A program made the position numbers and the translations under genes. Under the pieces are notes generated by a model that worked only from the letters and a program-made list of their open reading frames with translations, was not told the origin of the DNA and searched no databases. Source: Enterovibrio nigricans DSM 22720 (lineage in GTDB: Bacteria; Pseudomonadota; Gammaproteobacteria; Enterobacterales; Vibrionaceae). From it: a stretch of 37,890 nucleotides of DNA. The number at the start of each line of letters is the position of its first letter. The first letter of the stretch is position 1. Below are positions 1 through 7,679 of the stretch, piece after piece. Location of the stretch: the NCBI RefSeq assembly GCF_900167155.1, contig NZ_FUXU01000043.1, positions 1 through 37,890 on the forward strand, given 5' to 3'.

Positions 1-542
1 ATGGGTGTAGCCGATCAGATCGTAGCTTCTAGATTTAGTTCCATCGATTTAAGCAACAAAGCCAGTTCAACCACTGCGATTTGGCCATCATGGGAAAGCC
101 CCCCGCAGAGCTTGATCTCATTACGACGGTATTTATGGAAAACCCCTTGGTGGTAATAGCACCTATTGATCACCCATTTTGTGATAAACAAAAAATCCCA
201 TTAGAAGCCATCGCAAAAGAACCGATGGTTGTCAGAGAGCAAGGTTCAGGCACACGGTTTTCAATCGAAAAGTTCTTCCATAACCAAGGTCTGTCTCTCA
301 ACATTGCGGCAGAAATGACAGCAAGTGAGGCCATAAAACAGGCCGTCTCTGCTGGATTAAGTTTGGGGATTGTTTCTCGTCACACTATCGATTTAGAAAT
401 AGAATCCAAACGATTGTGTATTCTGGATGTGGAAAATTTCCCAATTTTACGTCATTGGTACTTGGTGCATAGAAAAGAGAAACGCCTGTCGCCTATTGCA
501 GAGGCGTTCCAACATTTCGTATTAGAGAATAAGAAAGACTAA
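1..542 (+). pseudogene. LysR-type regulator, C-terminal effector domain only (5' end missing or broken)
   Basis: Seen: from about base 66 to the stop at 540-542 there is a clean reading frame for a LysR substrate-binding domain of the CbbR-like type. It opens with DLAIMGKPP, then has the usual LVVIAPIDHPF and GSGTRF segments and the AVSAGLSLGIVS segment near the end. The DNA-binding helix-turn-helix is absent. Going upstream, the same frame meets stops at 30-32 and 36-38, so it cannot simply run off the left edge. The apparent start at 81 is a TTG inside a conserved motif and is not a credible initiation site. Inference: the 5' part is frameshifted, deleted or misassembled near bases 30-65. 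The gene converges with the hybrid kinase gene, whose stop is 40 bases further on. The domain assignment is secure. Whether the gene is truly broken cannot be settled here. Confidence 0.55.
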
Positions 543-581
543 GCGTGGTACGCGGTAACAAAACCCCTGTAAGAGAGTAAA

Positions 582-2672
582 TCAACCACTTACTTCTGGT
601 CTTACCGCATTACGTTGCAAGGCTTGTTTTAGAACGACCGATCGAATGGGTTTCGTAATGAAATCATCCATTCCTGCCCCTAAGCACTTTTCTTTGTCTT
701 CACTCATCGCATTGGCTGTAAGCGCGATAATCGGCAATTGATACCCGAGTTCTCGGAGTCTTTTCGTCGCTTGGATTCCGCATAGAACAGGCATGGACAT
801 GTCCATCAATACCATATCGAAATGTGATGAATTGTCTTCCAATTTATCAATGGCTTCTTGACCATTGTTTGCTACAACAACTCGATGTCCTGCTTTCTCA
901 AGCATTAGCTTAACGACCATCTGATTCGCTTTGCTGTCTTCAGCCACAAGAATGTTTAGTGAATCCATGGTCTCTTCTTTGAGAGTCTCATTTTTCATTT
1001 GTTCAACCTGAGAAGGTTTAACCAAAGGGATATTTATATTAAACGTTGTTCCGACCCCTGGTTCACTCTCAAATTTGATATTTCCGTTCATCAAAGCGAC
1101 AAGCTTTTTACAGATGGAAAGACCAAGTCCCGTTCCTCCGTATTTACGGGTAATGCTCCCGTCGGCCTGAATAAATGGTTGAAAAATAGCATTTTTACGG
1201 TCCGACGAAATCCCGATCCCCGTATCTTCTACAGATAGCATCAAGCGATTATTCTCGGAACGCATTTTCACACGAACCTTGCCATTATCGGTGAATTTGA
1301 CTGCATTTCCGACCAAGTTCAGCAATATCTGTGCAAATCTATTTCCGTCTTGAAAGATGGTTTCAGGCACTGACGTGTCTATCGCAGACTCTAGTGAGAT
1401 ACCTTTAGTATCACAGTTGTCTTTCAGCTGACTAAACACAGTCGTGACACTGTCACGCGGGTTGATGTTTTCCGGATGAAGAGAAAAGCGTTCAGATTCA
1501 ATTCGAGAAAGGTCGAGGACATCGTTGATGATGGTGAGCAACAGTTGAGCCGATTTGTCCATCTGCTTAACCCATATCATTTGATCGTCTTCAAGAGAAG
1601 ACTGCTCAAGCGCGTCTAGCAATCCCATGACTGCATTCAGGGGAGTGCGAATTTCATGGCTCATCATCGCGAGGAATTGGGATTTTGCTGCGTTAGCTGA
1701 TTCTGCTTGTCGACGAGCAAGTTGCAACTCCTGCAAACGCTGCTTCCGAGCCGTAATATCTTTTGCGGTCCCACGGAATCCGAGACATTGCCCACGGTTG
1801 TCATAGTAAGGACGACCAGAAAGGCTAATCCACTGCTGTTTGCCTTGCTGTGAAACCATCCACTCGACTTCCGAAAAAGGCTTTTCCATTCGGATCAAAT
1901 CGAGCAACTTGTGTTTCACCTCAGGTTGCCGGTTTAGTTGCGCCATGATGGTTTGAGGCTCGGCGGTGTAAGACTCATTCGAAGGTGAAGACAGATAAGT
2001 AAACTGAAGATTATTGTTAATCTCCCAAAACCAATCCCCGGCTGTTTTCGCAAAGTCACGGAAGCGTTGACGACTGGCCGTGAGCTCTTGCGTTTTCACC
2101 GAAACTAAACACTGCAAACGCTCTCGATAGTCGATGTCGATAATGGTTCTTTCAATCAGAGGACGAAAACGCTCTATAACCTGCTGTGCTTTGGGATCAA
2201 ATCCGCCGCGTTCAGAAGAGAAAAGTAAAAGAATTGATTCACTCGCATTCACTGCCATTCCCGTGATCAATGCTGAACGACAAAGCATGTAATCGCTATC
2301 AGAAAGCATCGAAAATTCGTTTACACGCTCTGGCGCATAGAGGATCACGGTTTGCCCATTAACACATCGGTGAAATGTATTCCCGTCCCACCAGGAAAAA
2401 CGCTCAACATCGGGCGATGTTGACACCAAACATGAATATTTGTCTTCGGTGTCTTTATTACGTGTCAACACTAATGCGTTATCAAACGCTACGTAGCGCT
2501 CAATCACTTTAAGTAAGGTGTTAAAGACCTCTATTTTATTGCTGGCTCCAGACATAGCCGAAATAGCCGACAATATGGCGCGATTTTCCTCACGAAATTT
2601 CTGCTCGCGCTCTTCGACGCGGTTAAGCTCGAACAACGTTTCCTGAAGTTTCTCAGAGACTGCGCCAGTCAT
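582..2672 (-). CDS. Hybrid sensor histidine kinase/response regulator (VpsS/NahK-like partner of a FIST protein)
   Basis: The 696-residue protein has no obvious membrane segments, so it is probably cytoplasmic. Order seen: an N-terminal helical/GAF-like region (about 1-190), a PAS domain (about 205-310), a dimerisation/phosphoacceptor helix with His339 in MSHEIRTPLN, an ATPase domain (N-box near N456, DTGIGI at 483-488, GGTGLGL near 512-518), and a C-terminal receiver with D579, phosphoacceptor D624, T652 and K674. All catalytic residues needed for autophosphorylation and internal relay are present. There is no Hpt domain, so phosphate must pass to a separate Hpt protein. Its start codon overlaps the stop of the upstream FIST gene by four bases, so the two are translationally coupled. 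From memory, V. cholerae VpsV/NosP-VpsS and Pseudomonas NosP-NahK have the same pairing and regulate biofilm. That functional match is inference. Confidence 0.88.
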   Translation of the reverse strand: MTGAVSEKLQETLFELNRVEEREQKFREENRAILSAISAMSGASNKIEVFNTLLKVIERYVAFDNALVLTRNKDTEDKYSCLVSTSPDVERFSWWDGNTFHRCVNGQTVILYAPERVNEFSMLSDSDYMLCRSALITGMAVNASESILLLFSSERGGFDPKAQQVIERFRPLIERTIIDIDYRERLQCLVSVKTQELTASRQRFRDFAKTAGDWFWEINNNLQFTYLSSPSNESYTAEPQTIMAQLNRQPEVKHKLLDLIRMEKPFSEVEWMVSQQGKQQWISLSGRPYYDNRGQCLGFRGTAKDITARKQRLQELQLARRQAESANAAKSQFLAMMSHEIRTPLNAVMGLLDALEQSSLEDDQMIWVKQMDKSAQLLLTIINDVLDLSRIESERFSLHPENINPRDSVTTVFSQLKDNCDTKGISLESAIDTSVPETIFQDGNRFAQILLNLVGNAVKFTDNGKVRVKMRSENNRLMLSVEDTGIGISSDRKNAIFQPFIQADGSITRKYGGTGLGLSICKKLVALMNGNIKFESEPGVGTTFNINIPLVKPSQVEQMKNETLKEETMDSLNILVAEDSKANQMVVKLMLEKAGHRVVVANNGQEAIDKLEDNSSHFDMVLMDMSMPVLCGIQATKRLRELGYQLPIIALTANAMSEDKEKCLGAGMDDFITKPIRSVVLKQALQRNAVRPEVSG

Positions 2673-3874
2673 AGCTCATCCTTATGAAATAAAACGGCAG
2701 AGATCATTAAGTTACCGTGCGCAATTTCGCCGCCAAGAAATTGCCCCTGCTCACCAAATGTAAATGGACATATAAAGGGTGCCTCATGCATCGATAAGCT
2801 CATGTTAGCAGCAACATCATGCAGAGAATCTTTTACATGCAGCATGCAACCAGCACAATAAATCGCAATACCACCAATCGGGTCTCTTTTAAGACTGTCG
2901 TGTTCATTGGCGGAGTCAACAACACGTCCTGCCCGAGAAACTAGCATTTCTGTCGTCCCAGACATTAGATGCACCGTCTCACCTTCTTGCATGTTGCAGA
3001 ACATTTCGATGCCATTTTCTTTTGAAACAACCGCAGGGTGAGACAAAGTATAGTACGGCATACTGTGAATTTCCCCAGTCTGCCTTCCTAAAGGAAAAAG
3101 CGTTGATTCAGCGAACAAAGCACTGTTATCAATATCAAGCCCAGTCTCTTCTTTGTACCAATTCGCATACACAATTGCGGCAGGTTGCCCATCTAACTCA
3201 AGAAGTGTCCTTCCATCAATGCGCGTTGCTACAGCACTCTTCCCAGTAGCAGCGTAGCCGCTATGGAATGCGTAACTGACACGGGCAGAAGGGAAAAACA
3301 CGGCCATTGATATGCCATTATCTGTAAGGGTGTGCTTATCGAAAAGTGACCAGTAGCCAGCGATAGCGTTATCGGCAGCCGTGCCACCTATAATAGGAAT
3401 ATTGACACCTAGTTCACTTCGAATTGCATGCAACACAATCTCTTCATGTCCCGGTGTGGTGTGCAAAGTAATCAGCGCGGGTAACTCGCCCGGTCTGCCG
3501 CTGTTGTCTAGCGCGGACCGAAGTACCGTTTGTGCTTGAGACTGAATATTGGCTGACGGGTCTAGCTCAAGAGCGGCAGAACCATAAGCACCTTGAGGGT
3601 CTTTAATTGCCAAAACAGATAAGGTGTGACCACTAAGGTATCCCTTGTCTGTCATTGTTCCCTGACATGATGAACAACCGAGCACCTGCGCAGAAGGAAA
3701 CGCTGAATTTAACGCCGACTGAAGCGTCTTCGCATCTTGCGTCTCTGTATAATACGCCAACACTAAATCTGGCGAAGTGAATGAGCGAAGGATCTCTTCT
3801 GCAATATCTTTCACTGCTGATTCAGCATTGACGTGTGAAGATGAAGATGAAGATGAAGATGTGGCTATTCTCAT
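2669..3874 (-). CDS. FIST-domain sensory protein (NosP/VpsV-like)
   Basis: The 401-residue soluble protein has the FIST N domain (about 30-225) followed by FIST C (about 230-385). Recognisable landmarks are LGCSSCQGT near residue 70, IIGGTAADN near 160, and the C-terminal CAGCMLH and FTFGEQG segments. FIST proteins bind small ligands. The NosP subgroup binds haem and nitric oxide and modulates an adjacent histidine kinase. The haem-binding property cannot be confirmed from this reading. The gene is the first of a two-gene operon with the hybrid kinase (ATGA overlap) and is divergent from the Rossmann-like gene at 4028. The N-terminus carries a run of eight serines encoded by a pure TCTTCA repeat, which makes the exact N-terminal length potentially variable. 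The start gives MRIATSSS and no better downstream start is obvious. Confidence 0.85.
   Translation of the reverse strand: MRIATSSSSSSSSHVNAESAVKDIAEEILRSFTSPDLVLAYYTETQDAKTLQSALNSAFPSAQVLGCSSCQGTMTDKGYLSGHTLSVLAIKDPQGAYGSAALELDPSANIQSQAQTVLRSALDNSGRPGELPALITLHTTPGHEEIVLHAIRSELGVNIPIIGGTAADNAIAGYWSLFDKHTLTDNGISMAVFFPSARVSYAFHSGYAATGKSAVATRIDGRTLLELDGQPAAIVYANWYKEETGLDIDNSALFAESTLFPLGRQTGEIHSMPYYTLSHPAVVSKENGIEMFCNMQEGETVHLMSGTTEMLVSRAGRVVDSANEHDSLKRDPIGGIAIYCAGCMLHVKDSLHDVAANMSLSMHEAPFICPFTFGEQGQFLGGEIAHGNLMISAVLFHKDEL
3837..3860 (-). repeat. Hexanucleotide microsatellite, TCTTCA x4 (minus strand)
   Basis: Four tandem TCTTCA units lie directly after codon 5 of the FIST gene and encode Ser-Ser pairs. 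Because the unit is six bases, copy-number change by slippage would lengthen or shorten the serine run without shifting frame. Confidence 0.85.
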
Positions 3875-3980
3875 AGTGTCAGATTTTGGCTTTGTTCAAA
3901 GAAGTAATAATAACGCCCTACCTTCGGATAACTCCAGCCCTAGACACCATTCTTTACGTTTAATCACTGAAAACTCAAAC

Positions 3981-4001
3981 AATAGACGATAGAATAGACG
4001 A
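3981..4001 (+). repeat. Tandem direct repeat AATAGACGA (two copies, 12-base period)
   Basis: Exact 9-base copies at 3981-3989 and 3993-4001 lie in the 153-base region between the divergent FIST gene and the gene at 4028. The 12-base period is close to one helical turn, which would suit a tandem regulator site. No known factor is recognised. Confidence 0.45.
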
Positions 4002-4027
4002 ATCTGAAAGGAATTCTGAAGCCCGCA

Positions 4028-4639
4028 ATGGAAAGCAAGCTCTATATCGTTATAAATGCAAAACAGCTGTTCGGCCAATCACTCAGTAAACGATTAGCCC
4101 AACGCGGTAACACCGTCGTATTTTTGAGCAACGATGAACAGTTAGGGTATGCACTCGCAGCAGAAGAACCAAGAGTGAGATTCCGCTATTGCGAGTCATT
4201 AGGTACTACGGATATCGCGTCCGAGTTTCTCTGGTCAGAACGTTGTATTTCTACTGTTCATGGTGTTGTTATCATTGTTCCTATCGACGAACTCTCACTT
4301 TTGGCTGACGATTATCGCCAATCACTCTTGTCAGCATTCGGCTGCACCGAATCGTCTCAAGGACGTCCTCTCTGTGTAACCTATGTCGTACTCCCTAAGC
4401 AAGAAGACGATCATGGAGCATTGAAGTCATTGCATTTGGATCTTTGCAAACAATCACACAACGTGGAAAAGACCAACAGTAAGCTAAAACTCAATCACAT
4501 CATTATGTCGGATTTCAAACACTGTGATTCAGAAAATAACGTTACTTTGGCTAACGACACCTCAGAGCTGATTCACTACCTTACCTCAACCACCGCAAAG
4601 TGTTTAAAAAGCCAAACATTTTATTTTGCAAATATTTAG
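4028..4639 (+). CDS. Hypothetical protein with degenerate short-chain-dehydrogenase-like Rossmann fold
   Basis: The 203-residue protein is soluble with no signal peptide. The first 40 residues follow a Rossmann pattern: a strand (LYIVINA), a helix (QSLSKRLAQRGN), and a second strand (TVVFLSND). A further strand at VHGVVIIVP resembles the NAG-strand position of short-chain dehydrogenases. The glycine-rich nucleotide loop is not intact, and no YxxxK catalytic pair is visible at the expected place. If it belongs to that superfamily it is probably a non-enzymatic or cofactor-free member. It is transcribed away from the FIST/kinase operon and toward the broken gene at 4761-5171. I recall a hypothetical gene at the corresponding place in V. 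cholerae. The fold assignment is tentative and the function is unknown. Confidence 0.7.
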   Translation: MESKLYIVINAKQLFGQSLSKRLAQRGNTVVFLSNDEQLGYALAAEEPRVRFRYCESLGTTDIASEFLWSERCISTVHGVVIIVPIDELSLLADDYRQSLLSAFGCTESSQGRPLCVTYVVLPKQEDDHGALKSLHLDLCKQSHNVEKTNSKLKLNHIIMSDFKHCDSENNVTLANDTSELIHYLTSTTAKCLKSQTFYFANI

Positions 4640-4760
4640 CCATCCACGCCACGTAAAATGTGGTCTTCAGGCATTTTAGTTACAAATTTGGACATTTAAG
4701 CCTCTAAACAAGCATCAACGCCTGAATGTTAATGCAATACGCACAACTGTTAATTCATGG

Positions 4761-5171
4761 TTAAAAGTTAATTTCAATTTGATCTTGATCAATGACTAAA
4801 GTTAGCTTTGCGTTTAGTAGCATCTCGTCAGAATTATTCATCTCATAAATATATGTCATATTGTCGCCACTTACTTTCGAAGAAATAGCTTTGAGATCTA
4901 TTTCTTTGCTGTCGTTTACCAAGGTAAGAGACGCGGGTTCCTGGTGACTATTTACCTCAATGACGCTTTTATTATCTCCATGTTTATTAAGAGATATAAT
5001 GACACCTCCCCCGCCGACCGAGACGCTACACTACTGGCCTTTTAACTCGCAAATCAATGTATTGGATTGCGGTGAATAATCGAGTGTTCGCCAAACGAAC
5101 GCGGTAATCAAAACCGATAAAACGATCAATATTTGCACAAGCCTTGCGGTTGTTAATTTTTCTGCAGCCAT
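4761..5171 (-). pseudogene. Small single-span membrane protein gene interrupted by one in-frame TAG
   Basis: Reading the minus strand from the ATG at 5169-5171 gives 46 sense codons, a TAG at 5031-5033, then 89 further sense codons in the same frame to a TAA at 4761-4763. The first part begins MAAEKLTTARLVQ and has one hydrophobic span (about residues 11-26), then a possible extracytoplasmic Cys (LICELKGQ). The second part (CSVSVGGGG onward) alternates polar and hydrophobic residues like a small beta domain and ends DQDQIEINF. Both halves look like one 136-codon protein with an N-terminal anchor. A single base change or sequencing error explains the stop. The gene is divergent from ccoN. No family is recognised. 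Its layout, anchor plus beta domain, recalls FixH-type proteins only in general shape. Confidence 0.6.
4779..4792. promoter_or_regulatory. Perfect FNR-box sequence TTGAT-N4-ATCAA
   Basis: The 14 bases TTGATCTTGATCAA match the FNR consensus palindrome at all ten specified positions. The site is inside the last codons of the broken minus-strand gene and 652 bases upstream of the ccoN start, so it has no ordinary promoter position. It may be coincidental coding sequence (Asp-Gln-Asp-Gln) or a distant site. Function is uncertain. Confidence 0.35.
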
Positions 5172-5263
5172 ATAATTTATGCTATTCCCGTGTTACAGAG
5201 CTCAAAGTTTTAATATAAATGTTACCCAGGCGTAAACCAAGTGTGGGTATGACCCTGTATTTA

Positions 5264-5279
5264 ACTGCATAAGTGCAGT
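5264..5279. promoter_or_regulatory. Operator-like inverted repeat ACTGCA-N4-TGCAGT upstream of ccoN
   Basis: A perfect 6+6 base inverted repeat with a four-base centre (TAAG) lies 165 bases upstream of the ccoN start and 92 bases upstream of the divergent broken gene. The region 5172-5444 has no gene and no convincing FNR box. This palindrome is its clearest structured element. The cognate regulator is unknown. Confidence 0.4.
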
Positions 5280-5444
5280 ATCATCTTTGCCGAAAATGCC
5301 ACTTTTACAACAAAATAGCAATGGAATGCATTAAGTGGACATAATTCGAACACTATTCGCATTGCATTGCTTCTGGGTGGCATTGTGACCATTGAGTCAC
5401 TTTGTATACGTGAGTGTAGTAATCAAAAAGTGGAAGCATGCAAT

Positions 5445-6872
5445 ATGAGCCAAGAAAAGCAGCTTGAACTGGAATACAACTACCGCGTTGTCCGTCAATT
5501 TACCCTCGTTACAATTTTGTGGGGCATTGTGGGCATGGGTGTTGGTGTTCTTATTGCCGCTCAGTTGGTATGGCCTGCGCTAAACTTCGACGTTCCGTAT
5601 CTGACCTATAGCCGTTTACGACCACTGCATACTAACGCAGTAATCTTCGCATTCGGTACCAGTGCGCTGTTTGCAACATCCTATTATGTTGTACAACGTA
5701 CCTGTCAGACACGCCTGTTCGGAGGCAAGCTAGCTGGATTTACCTTCTGGGGTTGGCAAGCAATTATCCTGTCTGCGGCGATCACTCTCCCTCTGGGTTA
5801 CACCAGTGGTAAAGAGTACGCTGAGTTGGAGTGGCCAATCGATATCGCTATCGCCGTTGTGTGGGTAGCATATGCCGTCGTGTTCTTTGGAACCATGATT
5901 AAACGTAAAACATCCCATATTTACGTTGCAAACTGGTTCTTCGGTGCATTTATCTTAACCGTTGCTGTTTTGCACATCGTAAACAGTATGGCGATCCCTG
6001 TTGCTGGGCTGAAGTCATATTCAATTTACGCGGGTGCTATCGATGCAATGATCCAATGGTGGTATGGTCACAATGCTGTAGGCTTCCTTTTGACCGCAGG
6101 TTTCTTGGGGATGATGTATTACTTCGTGCCTAAGCAAGCGGGTCGTCCGGTTTACTCCTACCGCCTGTCCATCGTTCACTTTTGGGCTCTAGTTTCTCTT
6201 TATATCTGGGCAGGCCCACACCACCTTCACTACACTGCGCTTCCTGACTGGACTCAGTCTTTAGGCATGGTTATGTCAATCATTCTATTCGCCCCGTCTT
6301 GGGGGGGAATGATAAACGGCATCATGACCCTGTCTGGTGCATGGCACAAACTGCGCTATGACCCTATTCTTCGCTTCTTAATCGTGTCCCTGTCTTTCTA
6401 CGGCATGTCGACATTTGAAGGCCCGATGATGGCGATTAAGACCGTTAACGCACTGTCGCACTACACTGACTGGACAATTGGCCACGTACACTCTGGTGCA
6501 CTTGGTTGGGTAGCCATGGTCTCTATCGGTGCGGTATATCACCTGATTCCAAAACTGTTTGGTCAAGAACGTATGTACTCTCTGAGCCTCATCAATGTTC
6601 ACTTCTGGCTAGCAACAGTCGGCACAGTTTTGTATATCGTGGCGATGTGGATTTCAGGTGTTATGCAAGGTCTGATGTGGCGTGCAGTTAACACTGACGG
6701 CACCCTCACCTACAGCTTTGTAGAATCATTGGAAGCGTCTTATCCGTTCTACTTAGTTCGCTTCATTGGTGGAGCTATCTTCCTGTCTGGCATGTTCTTG
6801 ATGGCGTACAACACATACAAAACCATCTCTGCACCAAAAGCCAGCCTGAAAGCCATTGAGCAACCAGCATAA
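5445..6872 (+). CDS. ccoN: cbb3-type cytochrome c oxidase subunit I (CcoN)
   Basis: CcoN is the catalytic subunit of the high-affinity haem-copper oxidase. It reduces oxygen to water and pumps protons at low oxygen. The frame is open from 5367, but the start chosen is ATG 5445 ([15 protein letters not shown]). It gives the usual length of about 475 residues and follows a purine-rich GGAAG. The extra 26 residues of the longer frame look unlike the family. About twelve membrane helices are visible. Haem and copper ligands are present: the HTN motif of [26 protein letters not shown], and the high-spin/low-spin pair in [11 protein letters not shown]. The gene is first in ccoNOQP, with ccoO 12 bases downstream. 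Expression under low oxygen via FNR is expected from the family, but the expected FNR site near the start is not visible. Confidence 0.97.
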   Translation: MSQEKQLELEYNYRVVRQFTLVTILWGIVGMGVGVLIAAQLVWPALNFDVPYLTYSRLRPLHTNAVIFAFGTSALFATSYYVVQRTCQTRLFGGKLAGFTFWGWQAIILSAAITLPLGYTSGKEYAELEWPIDIAIAVVWVAYAVVFFGTMIKRKTSHIYVANWFFGAFILTVAVLHIVNSMAIPVAGLKSYSIYAGAIDAMIQWWYGHNAVGFLLTAGFLGMMYYFVPKQAGRPVYSYRLSIVHFWALVSLYIWAGPHHLHYTALPDWTQSLGMVMSIILFAPSWGGMINGIMTLSGAWHKLRYDPILRFLIVSLSFYGMSTFEGPMMAIKTVNALSHYTDWTIGHVHSGALGWVAMVSIGAVYHLIPKLFGQERMYSLSLINVHFWLATVGTVLYIVAMWISGVMQGLMWRAVNTDGTLTYSFVESLEASYPFYLVRFIGGAIFLSGMFLMAYNTYKTISAPKASLKAIEQPA

Positions 6873-6884
6873 GGAGCCTGACGA

Positions 6885-7496
6885 ATGAGTTCTAGCCGTC
6901 ATGAATTAGTAGAAAAGAACGTTGGTCTTTTCGCCATTCTCACCATCATTGCCATCAGCTTGGGTGCGCTAGTAGAGATCACACCTCTGTTGTTCCAAAA
7001 ACAAACGACTGAGCCTGTCGATAACTTGCGTCCTTACACTGCGCTGGAAATGGAAGGTCGTGACATATACATCCGTGAAGGATGCAACGTCTGTCACAGC
7101 CAAATGATTCGTCCATTCCGCGCAGAAACGGAACGCTACGGTCACTACTCAGTTGCGGGTGAAAGTGTTTGGGAACATCCATTTCTGTGGGGTTCTAAAC
7201 GTACTGGCCCAGATTTGGCCCGTGTAGGCGGACGCTACTCTGATGAATGGCACCGCGTTCACTTGATTGATCCTCGTGCTGTGGTTCCTGAGTCGAACAT
7301 GCCTGGCTTCCCATGGTTGTCAGAAAACGTATTGACTGGTGAACTTACACAAGAAAAGCTGACTGTTTTCAAAGATATGTTTGGAGTGCCTTACACCGAC
7401 GAGCAAATTGCTAACGCGAAAGCGGACGTCGAAGGCAAAACAGAAATGGATGCAATCATTGCTTACCTTCAATCTCTCGGCCACGCGATGAAATAA
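6885..7496 (+). CDS. ccoO: cbb3-type cytochrome c oxidase subunit II, monohaem c (CcoO)
   Basis: The 203-residue protein is membrane-anchored by one N-terminal helix (about residues 15-37) with a periplasmic c-type haem domain. The haem attachment motif CNVCH starts at about residue 67 within [17 protein letters not shown] likely axial methionine lies in SNMPGFPWL. Length and sequence are typical of CcoO, which relays electrons from CcoP to CcoN. A strong AAGGAG ribosome site sits just before the ATG. The gene follows ccoN by 12 bases and precedes ccoQ by 9 bases, so it is part of the same transcript. Confidence 0.97.
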   Translation: MSSSRHELVEKNVGLFAILTIIAISLGALVEITPLLFQKQTTEPVDNLRPYTALEMEGRDIYIREGCNVCHSQMIRPFRAETERYGHYSVAGESVWEHPFLWGSKRTGPDLARVGGRYSDEWHRVHLIDPRAVVPESNMPGFPWLSENVLTGELTQEKLTVFKDMFGVPYTDEQIANAKADVEGKTEMDAIIAYLQSLGHAMK

Positions 7497-7505
7497 GGGG
7501 TCATT

Positions 7506-7679
7506 ATGGAAATCGCTTCATTCCATAGTATCTGGACACTCGTCATCTTTTTGGCATTTGTTGGGATAGTGCTCTGGGCGTATAGCAGTCGTCGTAAAAA
7601 GGAATTCGACGAAGCTGCGAACCTCATTTTTGCAGATGAGGAAAATAGCCCAAAAAAGACAGGAGAAGATAACAAATGA
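7506..7679 (+). CDS. ccoQ: cbb3-type oxidase subunit CcoQ (FixQ)
   Basis: A 57-residue protein starts MEIASFHSIWTLVIF, with one membrane helix (about residues 9-27) ending at a basic YSSRRKK stop-transfer segment, then a short acidic cytoplasmic tail. This is the size and pattern of CcoQ, which stabilises the cbb3 complex. It begins 9 bases after the ccoO stop with an AAGGGG ribosome site. Its TGA overlaps the ATG of ccoP in the ATGA arrangement, so ccoP is likely translationally coupled. Confidence 0.93.
   Translation: MEIASFHSIWTLVIFLAFVGIVLWAYSSRRKKEFDEAANLIFADEENSPKKTGEDNK

Noticed and set aside
3777-3992. Plus-strand frame giving EDEDEDED near the FIST gene start
   Set aside because: The acidic run is just the serine microsatellite read on the opposite strand.
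4650-4675. Weak hairpin CCAC / GTGG after the gene at 4028 as terminator
   Set aside because: Only a four-base stem with no T tract.
5367-5444. N-terminal extension of ccoN by 26 residues
   Set aside because: The sequence is unlike CcoN N-termini, and ATG 5445 gives the normal protein length.
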